Part shown: positions 1 to 6,026 of the stretch, one piece after another | How positions within the stretch are numbered: position 1 is the first letter of the stretch | How the letters are laid out: each line of letters opens with the position of its first letter | From: Chitinophagaceae bacterium | GTDB taxonomy: Bacteria > Bacteroidota > Bacteroidia > Chitinophagales > Chitinophagaceae | Direction: 5' to 3' | Length of the DNA: 6,026 nucleotides | Assembly: GCA_947472635.1 (NCBI GenBank) | Contig: CANJDY010000177.1 | Location: 1 to 6,026, forward strand | Position numbers and translations under genes: made by a program | Notes under the pieces: model-generated | What the model saw: only the letters and a program-made list of their open reading frames with translations | Database searches by the model: none | Told to the model about the DNA's origin: nothing

Positions 1-831
1 CACCCTCAACATAGGCACAATACCATTGCTGGTTCCGTTAGTGCCACCAATATAACTTCCAGTAGCTCTAATGTCGTGAATTGCCAATCCGATACCACCG
101 GCACTTTGAGATATTTTTGCAGTTTGCTTCAGGGTATCATAAATACCATCGATACTGTCTTCCTTCATAGTAAGCAAAAAGCAGCTGCTCATTTGCGCCT
201 TAGGAGTACCTGCATTAAACAAGGTAGGAGTAGCATGGGTAAACCAGCGCTCACTTAATAAATTATAAGTGCTAATTACACTGTCAATATCCGCTTTGTG
301 AATGCCCAATGCCACACGCATGTACATATGCTGTGGACGTTCTACTATTTTTCCATCTATTTTAAGCAGGTAGGATTTTTCGAGCGTTTTAAAACCAAAA
401 TAATCAAAAGCAAAGTCGCGATCATAAATAATGGTACTGTCCAATAATTCAGCATTTTCCTCAATAACCTGCCATACATCATCTGCAATCAAAGGTGTTT
501 TTTTGCCATTTTTCTTATCCACATATAGGTACAAGTTCTTCATCGTTTCCGAAAAAGATTTGATGGTATTTTTATGCAGGTTACTTACAGCAATCCTAGA
601 GGCGAGAATCGCATAATCAGGATGTCTAGTTGCTAAGGAAGCGGCTGTTTCAGCAGCTAGGTTATCCAACTCTGTAGTAGGTACCCCTGCATAAATCCCT
701 TCAATTACTTTTTTTGCTACATCGATGGGATTTACCAAAGAACTTAAACTATAGGACAACTTTTCAATACGGGCCGTTACTTTATCAAATTTGATTGATT
801 CGGTCCTGCCATTTCTTTTAATTACGTGCAT
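1..831 (-). CDS. nrdA: Ribonucleoside-diphosphate reductase, large (alpha) subunit, C-terminally truncated by the window edge
   Basis: This is the catalytic subunit of class I ribonucleotide reductase, which reduces ribonucleoside diphosphates to deoxyribonucleotides together with NrdB in the cytoplasm. The first 277 residues are visible and the frame is still open at base 1. Residues 1-90 form an ATP-cone (starting MHVIKRNGR, with NLHK near 84-87), the overall activity site. The reductase N-terminal domain follows, with RPQHMYMRV (165-173), [11 protein letters not shown] (200-210), Cys217 in SSCFLL (expected first redox-active cysteine), Asp225 and Arg255 near the specificity site, and SAGGIG (243-248). 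The start is well fixed: MHVIKR matches the family N-terminus and an in-frame TAG lies 9 bases upstream. There is no clear Shine-Dalgarno. It follows nrdB after a 121-base gap without a terminator, so co-transcription is likely. From memory of the family, the sequence closely resembles eukaryotic R1. The active-site cysteines and the C-terminal redox pair lie outside the window. Confidence 0.97.
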   Translation of the reverse strand, partial: MHVIKRNGRTESIKFDKVTARIEKLSYSLSSLVNPIDVAKKVIEGIYAGVPTTELDNLAAETAASLATRHPDYAILASRIAVSNLHKNTIKSFSETMKNLYLYVDKKNGKKTPLIADDVWQVIEENAELLDSTIIYDRDFAFDYFGFKTLEKSYLLKIDGKIVERPQHMYMRVALGIHKADIDSVISTYNLLSERWFTHATPTLFNAGTPKAQMSSCFLLTMKEDSIDGIYDTLKQTAKISQSAGGIGLAIHDIRATGSYIGGTNGTSNGIVPMLRV

Positions 832-952
832 AAATTTCTAAACTTTATATAGCGAGGATTATGATTGCTTAGGTATATTTCTTTCAAAAAGGAAAACTAA
901 CCATTAAAATGAAAAGATTCATTGAAATGATTTCCACAGATGTTAATTACTT

Positions 953-1930
953 TTAAAAATCTTCTTCTAGGGAAAAGGCTTGAGACTCCTTAGAGCCCAT
1001 TACGCCTGCCTTTTGGTAGTCTCCCACCCTCTTTTCAAAGAAATTGGTTTTGCCCTGCAGGGAAATCATTTCCATAAAATCGAAGGGGTTGGAGGCATTG
1101 AACATTTTGGGATATCCCAATTCAGCAAGCCAACGGTCAGCTACGAACTCAATATACTGCTGCATTAGTTTGGCGTTCATACCAATCAGTGCTACGGGTA
1201 AGGCTTCGGTTACAAATTCTTTTTCAATGGTAACGGCATCCGCAATGATTTCAAACACTGCTTCTTTGGTTAACTTGGATTCTAGCATGCTATACAATAA
1301 ACAGGCAAATTCACAATGCAAGCCCTCGTCCCGGCTGATCAATTCATTACTGAATGTCAATCCTGGCATAAGGCCTCTTTTTTTCATCCAGAAGATAGAG
1401 CAAAAACTTCCACTAAAGAAAATGCCCTCTACTGCAGCAAAAGCCACTAGGCGCTCAGCGAAATTACCTTGGTCGATCCAACGCAAAGCCCATTCCGCTT
1501 TTTTCTTTACCGCCGGCACCGTATCAATAGCATGAAATAACCTCGTTTTTTCTTTCGGATCCTTGATATAATTATCAATCAACAAGGCATAAGTCTCTGA
1601 ATGAATATTTTCCATCATAATCTGAAACCCATAAAAACACCTTGCTTCGGGCAGTTGCACCTCACTCATAAAATTAACCGCTAGGTTTTCATTTACGATT
1701 CCATCACTAGCAGCAAAAAATGCCAATATATGAGAAATAAAATGACGCTCTCCATCATTCAATGCATCCCAATCTTTTTGATCGCTGCTCAGATCAATTT
1801 CCTCAGCAGTCCAAAAACTGGCTTCATGCTTTTTATACATTTCCCAAACCTTGGGATATTTGATGGGCAATAAAACAAAGCGCTCTTTGTTTTCTCTTAA
1901 TAGTAATTCGGTGCTAGTGTTAGTCGACAT
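953..1930 (-). CDS. nrdB: Ribonucleoside-diphosphate reductase, small (beta) subunit
   Basis: This is the ferritin-like subunit that holds the diiron centre and tyrosyl radical needed by NrdA. With the ATG at 1930 it is 325 residues. The full ligand set is visible: Asp76 (FFAASDG), Glu107 and His110 with radical Tyr114 (ENIHSETY), Glu168 (VEGIFF), and Glu202 and His205 (RDEGLH). The C-terminus FSLEEDF is the tail that docks on the large subunit, and GDYQKAG (residues 303-309) carries the tyrosine expected in the radical-transfer path. There is no N-terminal ATP-cone on this subunit. The frame stays open upstream to a TTG at 1975, adding a basic 15-residue stretch, but the ATG fits the family start better. 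Spacing to nrdA is 121 bases. No strong Shine-Dalgarno is seen, only an A-rich leader ending in a CCCCC run. Motifs such as [13 protein letters not shown] and [17 protein letters not shown] resemble eukaryotic R2. It appears complete and active. Confidence 0.97.
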   Translation of the reverse strand: MSTNTSTELLLRENKERFVLLPIKYPKVWEMYKKHEASFWTAEEIDLSSDQKDWDALNDGERHFISHILAFFAASDGIVNENLAVNFMSEVQLPEARCFYGFQIMMENIHSETYALLIDNYIKDPKEKTRLFHAIDTVPAVKKKAEWALRWIDQGNFAERLVAFAAVEGIFFSGSFCSIFWMKKRGLMPGLTFSNELISRDEGLHCEFACLLYSMLESKLTKEAVFEIIADAVTIEKEFVTEALPVALIGMNAKLMQQYIEFVADRWLAELGYPKMFNASNPFDFMEMISLQGKTNFFEKRVGDYQKAGVMGSKESQAFSLEEDF

Positions 1931-2063
1931 AATGGGGGTTCTTTTTAGTCTTTTATTTAAACGCAATCTCAACAATGCATCGGCTACTATATTTTTTACA
2001 AGTATGCTGCCGTTTGCTTCTATTTTGATTGCGAGAATTTCTTTTCAATTATCGCGTCTTAAA

Positions 2064-2114
2064 GCTGGTGGTCAATCTCCATTGGTGTCAGAAAAAAATA
2101 GTAACCCACCAAGC
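2064..2114 (-). promoter_or_regulatory. Competing inverted repeats in the nrdB leader (weak candidate)
   Basis: On the minus strand GCTTGGTGG (2114-2106) can pair with either of two downstream segments. TTGGTG pairs perfectly with CACCAA at 2087-2082 (6 bp, about 19-base loop containing a U7 run). Alternatively GCTTGGTGG pairs with CCACCAGC at 2071-2064 (8 bp with one bulged base). The two pairings exclude each other, the arrangement expected of an attenuator-like leader. Such short repeats are common by chance, no known riboswitch or attenuator is recognised, and it is not shown that this region is transcribed. Confidence 0.18.
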
Positions 2115-2206
2115 CCCTAATCTCCCAACTTCATTTACATTCAGATGACCGCCAAAATCAAGACCGATTACAATAATACTAAGCGTTTCAATTTGAATGA
2201 GGAAAA

Positions 2207-2294
2207 GTTAATAACACAATTTGTTAATATCTTTTGTAACCTTTACGTATATTGTATTGCATCAAAATGGCCGACTTTTTACACATTATTAACA
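2207..2294 (-). promoter_or_regulatory. Cluster of GTTAATA elements upstream of nrdB (candidate regulator binding region)
   Basis: Three related elements occur in 88 bases: GTTAATAAC at 2207 and GTTAATATC at 2223 on the plus strand, as direct repeats 16 bases apart, and GTTAATAAT on the minus strand at 2293-2285. Between the first two lies an imperfect 15-base palindrome, TAACA-CAATT-TGTTA (2212-2226). The reverse form TTATTAACA at 2286-2294 differs at two positions from the DnaA box TTATCCACA. NrdR or DnaA control of nrd genes is known in other bacteria, but the sites here do not match the NrdR box well. The region is AT-rich, so chance occurrence is possible. Confidence 0.3.
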
Positions 2295-2306
2295 GCAATT
2301 GGGTAT

Positions 2307-2343
2307 AAAAAAATCTTGGCATATTCAACAATTTGATATAGCC
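2307..2343 (-). terminator. Probable intrinsic terminator of tex
   Basis: On the minus strand, about 30 bases after the tex stop, GGCTATATCAA pairs with TTGAATATGCC around an ATTG loop. That gives ten base pairs with two single-base bulges. Three bases (AAG) and an A then lead into a run of seven T (plus-strand A at 2307-2313). Hairpin plus U-tract in this orientation suits termination of tex transcripts. The stem is rich in A-T pairs, so it may be leaky. If it works, nrdBA needs its own promoter downstream. Confidence 0.55.
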
Positions 2344-2374
2344 TCTTCAGTATCGATCAATATCCGCTAAAAAA

Positions 2375-4606
2375 CTACCGGCCAAACTTTTGCTTAAGTG
2401 CTGCTAGCGCATCATTCATCGGTAATTCAGTGTTTTTTGCTGGCTGCTTATTTGGCCTTTGTATTGGGGGCCTCTGGCCACTCCCAGAGGACGCTTGCAG
2501 TTGCTTCATGGATAGGGCAATGCGCTTTCTAACGATATCCACTTCCATCACTTTCACCTTTACATGTTGATTTAGCTTTACAACCTCATTGGGATCGGTA
2601 ATGTAGGTAGTTGAAATCTCTGATACATGCACCAGGCCATCCTGCTTTACCCCTATATCTACAAAGGCTCCAAACCGGGTAATATTGGTTACTACACCCG
2701 GCACTTCCATCCCTACCCTAACATCATCGATACTGAAAATATTAGCAAATTCAAATACCTGGGCCTCGCTCCTTGGATCCAAGCCTGGCTTTTTTAATTC
2801 ATTCAAAATATCCCTAATGGTCAATTCCCCAATTTGCTCCGTAGCATATTTCTTTACATCCACCGTTTTTAATAATTCCTCCTTGCCGATCAGGGCCTTT
2901 ACCGCTACGCCCAATTCCTTTGCAATGGCTTCCACCAAAGGATAGGCCTCTGGATGAACCGCACTTTGATCTAGCAGCTCATCCCCTTCCGGAATGCGTA
3001 AAAAACCTGCACATTGCTCAAAAGCTTTGCCACCCAAACGAGGAACTTTCAACAACTGCTTCCGACTACTGAACTTCCCAATTTCATTGCGATACTTAAT
3101 AATATTTTCTGCCAATGTGCCACCAATTCCACTCACATAACTCAATAAATGTTTGCTAGCCGTATTTACATTCACCCCTACGTTGTTCACACAACTAATA
3201 ACGGTTGCGTCGAGCCGCTCTTTGAGTCGAAACTGATTCACATCATGCTGGTACTGGCCCACACCAATACTTTTAGGATCCAATTTTACCAGTTCTGCCA
3301 ACGGGTCCATTAGCCTTCTTCCAATACTTACTGCCCCTCTTACAGTAATGTCTTCAGTAGGAAACTCCTCACGGGCAATTTCTGAAGCAGAGTAGATGGA
3401 AGCCCCATCTTCATTTACCAAAAACACCGGCAACCCAAGGTTTAATCTTTTTATAAATTGATCTGTTTCCCTTCCCGCAGTTCCATCACCAATGGCAAAT
3501 ACTTCAATCCCATATTGCTGAACCAAATTTTTAATTTTTATTTCTTCTGCCGCCACTCTGTTATGTTCATGTGGAAAGATCAAGTCTGTTTTTTGAAGAT
3601 CCCCTTTTTCATCCAAACAAACCACCTTACAGCCCGTACGGTACCCCGGATCGATTGCTAAAATCCGCTTACTTCCCAAAGGAGCGCTTAATAATAATTG
3701 GCGTAAATTTTCTGCAAACACATTAATGGCATCCTCGTCCGCCTTTGTTTTCAGGTTAGTCCTGAATTCAGTTTCTAAGCTGGGTTGCAACAATCTCCGG
3801 TAAGCATCTTTGACTGCTTTTCTAATCTGGTCGCTACAGTCCCCCATGCCCTTAACATAAAGCGATTCCAATATTTCAATTGCCGCTTGCTCATCGGGTG
3901 CAATTGCGATCCGTAAATAGCCTTCTAGGAATCCCCTCAACACCGCCAATATCCGGTGGGAAGGCGTTTTGGAGATTAGTTCAGAAAAATCAAAATAATC
4001 CTTGTATTTAATCCCCGCTATTTCCTTCTCCGCTACCACCTTGCTTTGTAGGGTGGCCTCCATTTCAAACAACTTCCGCAATTTCGCCCTTACCTGTGCA
4101 TCCTCATTGATTAGTTCCGCTACAATATCCCTTGCCCCCTGAAGTGCTGCGTCTGAATCCAATACCTTATCCGAAATATAAGTTGTAGCAATAGCAATCA
4201 GGTCAATCTCCTGCTGCTCCAACAATAAATTGGCCAATGGCTCCAACCCTTTATCCCGCGCAGTTTGCGCTTTTGTAGTCCGCTTGGGTTTATAAGGCAG
4301 ATAAATATCCTCCAACTCAGCAAGGGTAGTAACACCATTGATTTTATCTTGTAAAGCCGCTGTCATTTTTTGCTGCTCTGTAATCGTCTTTTCAATGAAG
4401 GTTTTTCGCTCGGTAAACTCTTTCAAAAATTTCGCCTCATCTTGTATCTGCTGGATCTGCACCTCATCCAATGCACCGGTTTTATCTTTACGATAACGTG
4501 CAATAAAAGGAATCGTTGCACCTTCCTCCAACAAGCTGATAACGGCAGCTACCTGCTGTAATTTAATATTTAATTTTTGTGCAATAGGTTGTACGAATGC
4601 TGACAT
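2375..4606 (-). CDS. tex: Tex family S1 RNA-binding protein
   Basis: Tex is a conserved cytoplasmic nucleic-acid-binding protein related to eukaryotic Spt6. It is linked to transcription, stress tolerance and expression of toxin or virulence genes in some species, but its exact task is not settled. All 743 residues are present, close to the usual length. The helical Tex N-domain covers about 1-200 (EEGATIPFIARYRKDKTGAL at 27-46 is a family hallmark). A YqgF/RNase H-like domain covers about 313-440 (ILAIDPGYRTG at 315-325, GDGTAGRETD at 373-382). Helix-hairpin-helix repeats lie at about 485-545 (VSGIGG 491-496, VPRLGG 521-526). An S1 domain covers 631-701 (GMEVPGVV, FGAFVDIG, GLVHVSE), followed by a short basic tail. 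The ATG at 4606 is supported by the canonical MSAFVQPIA-type start and by AAGGA at 4619-4615, 8 bases upstream. A promoter element at 4635-4642 and a terminator at 2307-2343 suggest that it can be a single transcription unit. Confidence 0.98.
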   Translation of the reverse strand: MSAFVQPIAQKLNIKLQQVAAVISLLEEGATIPFIARYRKDKTGALDEVQIQQIQDEAKFLKEFTERKTFIEKTITEQQKMTAALQDKINGVTTLAELEDIYLPYKPKRTTKAQTARDKGLEPLANLLLEQQEIDLIAIATTYISDKVLDSDAALQGARDIVAELINEDAQVRAKLRKLFEMEATLQSKVVAEKEIAGIKYKDYFDFSELISKTPSHRILAVLRGFLEGYLRIAIAPDEQAAIEILESLYVKGMGDCSDQIRKAVKDAYRRLLQPSLETEFRTNLKTKADEDAINVFAENLRQLLLSAPLGSKRILAIDPGYRTGCKVVCLDEKGDLQKTDLIFPHEHNRVAAEEIKIKNLVQQYGIEVFAIGDGTAGRETDQFIKRLNLGLPVFLVNEDGASIYSASEIAREEFPTEDITVRGAVSIGRRLMDPLAELVKLDPKSIGVGQYQHDVNQFRLKERLDATVISCVNNVGVNVNTASKHLLSYVSGIGGTLAENIIKYRNEIGKFSSRKQLLKVPRLGGKAFEQCAGFLRIPEGDELLDQSAVHPEAYPLVEAIAKELGVAVKALIGKEELLKTVDVKKYATEQIGELTIRDILNELKKPGLDPRSEAQVFEFANIFSIDDVRVGMEVPGVVTNITRFGAFVDIGVKQDGLVHVSEISTTYITDPNEVVKLNQHVKVKVMEVDIVRKRIALSMKQLQASSGSGQRPPIQRPNKQPAKNTELPMNDALAALKQKFGR

Positions 4607-4623
4607 AATTGATTTCCTTTTTG

Positions 4624-4761
4624 TTAGGGGGCTGCGAAAGTAATGGTGTGGAATGAAAGAAAAAAATTCAAGATTTGAAGGGAAATGATTATTGCTTGAT
4701 TGAACCCTTTACTGAATCCTTGAAGCCCCTGACTACTTTGATCAATCTCCATTTTTTGCAT
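4624..4761 (-). CDS. Doubtful 45-residue ORF upstream of tex
   Basis: A minus-strand frame starts at ATG 4761 and stops at TAA 4624, 17 bases before the tex start. It has a good Shine-Dalgarno (AAGGA at 4773-4769, 7 bases before the ATG), which is notable because nrdA and nrdB lack one. The peptide has a polar first half (MQKMEIDQSSQGLQGF) and a hydrophobic second half (QAIIISLQILNFFLSF), ending TFAAP. I recognise no family. Its end overlaps the probable tex -7 element, which argues that this is non-coding promoter DNA. It could be a leader peptide or small membrane peptide, but chance is the leading explanation. Confidence 0.15.
   Translation of the reverse strand: MQKMEIDQSSQGLQGFSKGFNQAIIISLQILNFFLSFHTITFAAP
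4635..4642 (-). promoter_or_regulatory. Probable -7 promoter element of tex
   Basis: On the minus strand the string TACTTTCG resembles the Bacteroidota primary sigma factor -7 element TAnnTTTG, with C in place of the last T. It lies 28 bases before the tex ATG, giving a short untranslated leader of about 20-25 bases. No clean TTG -33 element sits at the usual 17-23 base spacing. There is only a T-rich run, and a TTG 26 bases upstream. The gap 4607-4835 otherwise holds the doubtful small ORF and no good terminator for the upstream gene. Confidence 0.4.
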
Positions 4762-4835
4762 CTTTTAATCCTTTTAATATATATACCAATACTGAGCGAT
4801 TATATTTTTTTGCTGCACAGCGGCCAAACTAAGCA

Positions 4836-6026
4836 TTACCCATGCAAGCTGATCCGCTTATGCGGATACTGCGTAGCAAAAGAATAAATACTGTTTCGAA
4901 TGGTATCATTGTCCTGATAAGGAACCAGCAAGTCTTTAACATCGGCAGCAGTGGTGAGCTGCATCGTGGTGGGTAAATATCCCATCCCCCAAAAACAACC
5001 CCTTTCTACTAAGAGGCATAATTTTTCTGTGTCATTTCTACCACTATCTACTACAGCAAAAGTAGGTAGTTGCTTTTCCAATGCCTTTAGCATATTGTCT
5101 ATTTTCTGATTATACTGTAATGAAGTTCCCAAAGACGCATAGTCCTGCTCCGTTAAAGGAGTTTTGTCGATACAACAAAGTTTCTCATGCAAATCAAATT
5201 GCAGTGCCAATTTTTTTAACATCGCCCAGCCTTCCTTCAGTAAATTAAAATTGTATAAAGTAGGAATATTTTTTTTCTTTTTATCTATTGCCAAACGCTG
5301 GTAGCCACGACCATCTTGGTACATATACAGTGCATATTTTTGGGTCGGTTGTTTTTGACTGGTATTGTACTTGGGCCAGTGCTTTTTTATTTCTGCACTT
5401 TCTAGTACAATCGCTTCCAATTCTGTTGCACAAAGCTGATAGGTTATTTTGCAAATTTTCCTAATAAACTGCTGCCTTTTTTTTTCTGCATCTTGGTGAG
5501 TAAAATGGCTACTGACTCTTTTTTTGATATTGATTGCTTTGCCAATATATAGGATGGCACCCTTTTCATCATGAAAATAATAAACACCCGGTCCCGCAGG
5601 AAGTTGCATAATAGCAGCTTTGGTTAAATTCATCGGAAGCCATTGCTCCGCAGAATTTTTCTTAAGCATCTCTGTAATATATTGTTCTGCACCATTGGCC
5701 AGGTAATGTTCAAAAAGCAGTACGGTTGCTTGCGCATCCCCTCCTGCCCGATGCCTGTTTTCGATCGGCAAATTTAATGACCTACAAAGCTTTCCGAGAC
5801 TATAGGAAGCTAAGCCTGGAAATACCTTCCTACCCAAGCGCACGGTACATAATTTTTTAACCTTTAACTCATAACCCGCAGCCTTCAAGTGATGGTAGAG
5901 AAAAGAGTAATCGAAGTTTACATTGTGGGCGACAAAAATCTGACCATTGAGCATTTCAAATAATGGCGCTGCAATCTCTTCAAAAACAGGTGCAGCTGCT
6001 ACCATGGCATTGTTGATGCCCGTGAG
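4836..6026 (-). CDS. DnaQ-like exonuclease / GIY-YIG (UvrC/Cho-type) nuclease fusion, N-terminally truncated by the window edge
   Basis: This protein joins a DEDDh 3'-5' exonuclease (polymerase III epsilon type) to a GIY-YIG endonuclease resembling the UvrC N-terminus and Cho, which suggests a role in DNA repair. Its substrate is unknown. 396 residues are visible, numbered from the codon at 6026. The frame is open at the edge, and LTGIN before the internal ATG at 6005 is normal exonuclease sequence, so that ATG is not the start. The ExoI motif (DxE) lies outside. ExoII is VAHNVNFD with Asp39. ExoIII is HRAGGDA with His92 and Asp97. The GIY-YIG domain covers about 140-225: GVYYF (147-151), YIGKA (160-164), Arg170, Glu209 in VLESAEIKKHW, and KYN (219-221). 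All expected catalytic positions in view are kept. The remaining 175 residues form the C-terminal part seen in such fusions, where the usual cysteine cluster looks degenerate: only LCC (283-285) remains in the expected place. The stop is 229 bases before tex. Confidence 0.95.
   Translation of the reverse strand, partial: LTGINNAMVAAAPVFEEIAAPLFEMLNGQIFVAHNVNFDYSFLYHHLKAAGYELKVKKLCTVRLGRKVFPGLASYSLGKLCRSLNLPIENRHRAGGDAQATVLLFEHYLANGAEQYITEMLKKNSAEQWLPMNLTKAAIMQLPAGPGVYYFHDEKGAILYIGKAINIKKRVSSHFTHQDAEKKRQQFIRKICKITYQLCATELEAIVLESAEIKKHWPKYNTSQKQPTQKYALYMYQDGRGYQRLAIDKKKKNIPTLYNFNLLKEGWAMLKKLALQFDLHEKLCCIDKTPLTEQDYASLGTSLQYNQKIDNMLKALEKQLPTFAVVDSGRNDTEKLCLLVERGCFWGMGYLPTTMQLTTAADVKDLLVPYQDNDTIRNSIYSFATQYPHKRISLHG

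Larger units (their letters stand above)
1931..2306 (-). other. Long gene-free leader upstream of nrdB
   Basis: This stretch between the tex terminator and the nrdB start has no convincing gene. On the minus strand the short frames seen run 12 codons or fewer, and the plus-strand frames have no recognisable product. If tex is terminated at 2307-2343, the nrdBA promoter must lie here. I could not find a good match to the Bacteroidota TTG / TAnnTTTG promoter pair. The nearest -7-like strings on the minus strand are TAACTTTT (around 2210-2203) and TATTTTTTT (around 2099-2091), neither with a well-placed -33 element. The right part is very AT-rich and holds the GTTAATA cluster. The left part holds competing inverted repeats. 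Confidence 0.6.

Noticed and set aside
832..952. Possible promoter or terminator between nrdB and nrdA
   Set aside because: I see no stem with a T tract and no good TTG / TAnnTTTG pair, only short AT-rich repeats such as TCATT-GA-AATGA, so the simplest reading is a co-transcribed spacer.
1044..1535. Plus-strand 163-codon frame antisense to nrdB
   Set aside because: It is the longest antisense frame, but nrdB in the other strand is unmistakable with all ligands, so this is a shadow of its codon structure.
2072..2083. Twelve-base string tcaatctccatt shared with 4742-4753, both upstream of genes
   Set aside because: About one such exact 12-base match is expected by chance in a window of this size, and the similarity does not extend.
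2145..2336. Plus-strand 63-codon frame in the tex-nrdB gap, starting MTAKIKTDYNN
   Set aside because: It lies over the terminator and the AT-rich cluster, lacks a ribosome-binding site, has no recognisable family, and runs against all neighbouring genes.
4660..4679. Hairpin TTCAA-ATC-TTGAA followed by seven T on the minus strand, as a terminator of the exonuclease gene
   Set aside because: The stem is only five pairs with one G-C pair and lies more than 150 bases past the stop, so it is too weak to call.
4812..4821. GCTGCACAGC palindrome just past the exonuclease gene stop
   Set aside because: On the minus strand it is followed by A rather than T, and the stem is only four pairs with a two-base loop, so it is not an intrinsic terminator.
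4675..4887. Plus-strand 70-codon frame between tex and the exonuclease gene
   Set aside because: It overlaps the end of the exonuclease gene, is low-complexity (Leu/Ile-rich from AT-rich DNA) and has no recognisable family.
1..6026. CRISPR array, transposon ends, tRNA/rRNA, phage or defence genes
   Set aside because: No spaced repeats, terminal inverted repeats, transposase motifs or RNA-gene signatures were seen. The coding content is all housekeeping.

Overview
All of the well-supported coding in this window lies on the minus strand. It looks like an ordinary housekeeping stretch of a Bacteroidota chromosome, possibly Chitinophagales. I base that on the AT-rich composition (about 40% GC by eye), the mostly missing Shine-Dalgarno sequences, a Bacteroidota-style -7 element before tex, and the kinds of proteins encoded. 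The lineage is an inference from recognised protein families, not from a database search.

In the direction of transcription (right to left) there are four genes. First, at 6026-4836, is a protein fusing a DnaQ-like 3'-5' exonuclease to a GIY-YIG (UvrC/Cho-type) nuclease, cut at its N-terminus by the window edge. Second, at 4606-2375, is a complete Tex protein, an S1-domain RNA-binding factor. Third, at 1930-953, is a complete NrdB, the radical-bearing small subunit of class I ribonucleotide reductase. Fourth, at 831-1, is NrdA, the catalytic large subunit, cut at its C-terminus by the window edge. NrdB and NrdA together form one enzyme that makes deoxynucleotides. The exonuclease/GIY-YIG protein fits DNA repair, and Tex fits transcription or RNA-related functions. 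The neighbourhood is loosely one of nucleic-acid metabolism.

Between the genes: 4607-4835 holds the likely tex promoter and a doubtful 45-codon ORF. A hairpin with a U-tract about 30 bases past the tex stop probably separates tex from nrdBA. The next 376 bases (1931-2306) form a long gene-free leader that should carry the nrdBA promoter. It contains a cluster of GTTAATA-type elements and two competing inverted repeats. The 121 bases between nrdB and nrdA show no terminator, so those two genes are probably co-transcribed.

I found no mobile element, CRISPR array, tRNA, rRNA or clear novel system. The points most worth a second look are the nrdB upstream region, the strong resemblance of both reductase subunits to eukaryotic R1/R2, and the apparently degenerated cysteine motif in the exonuclease/GIY-YIG fusion.
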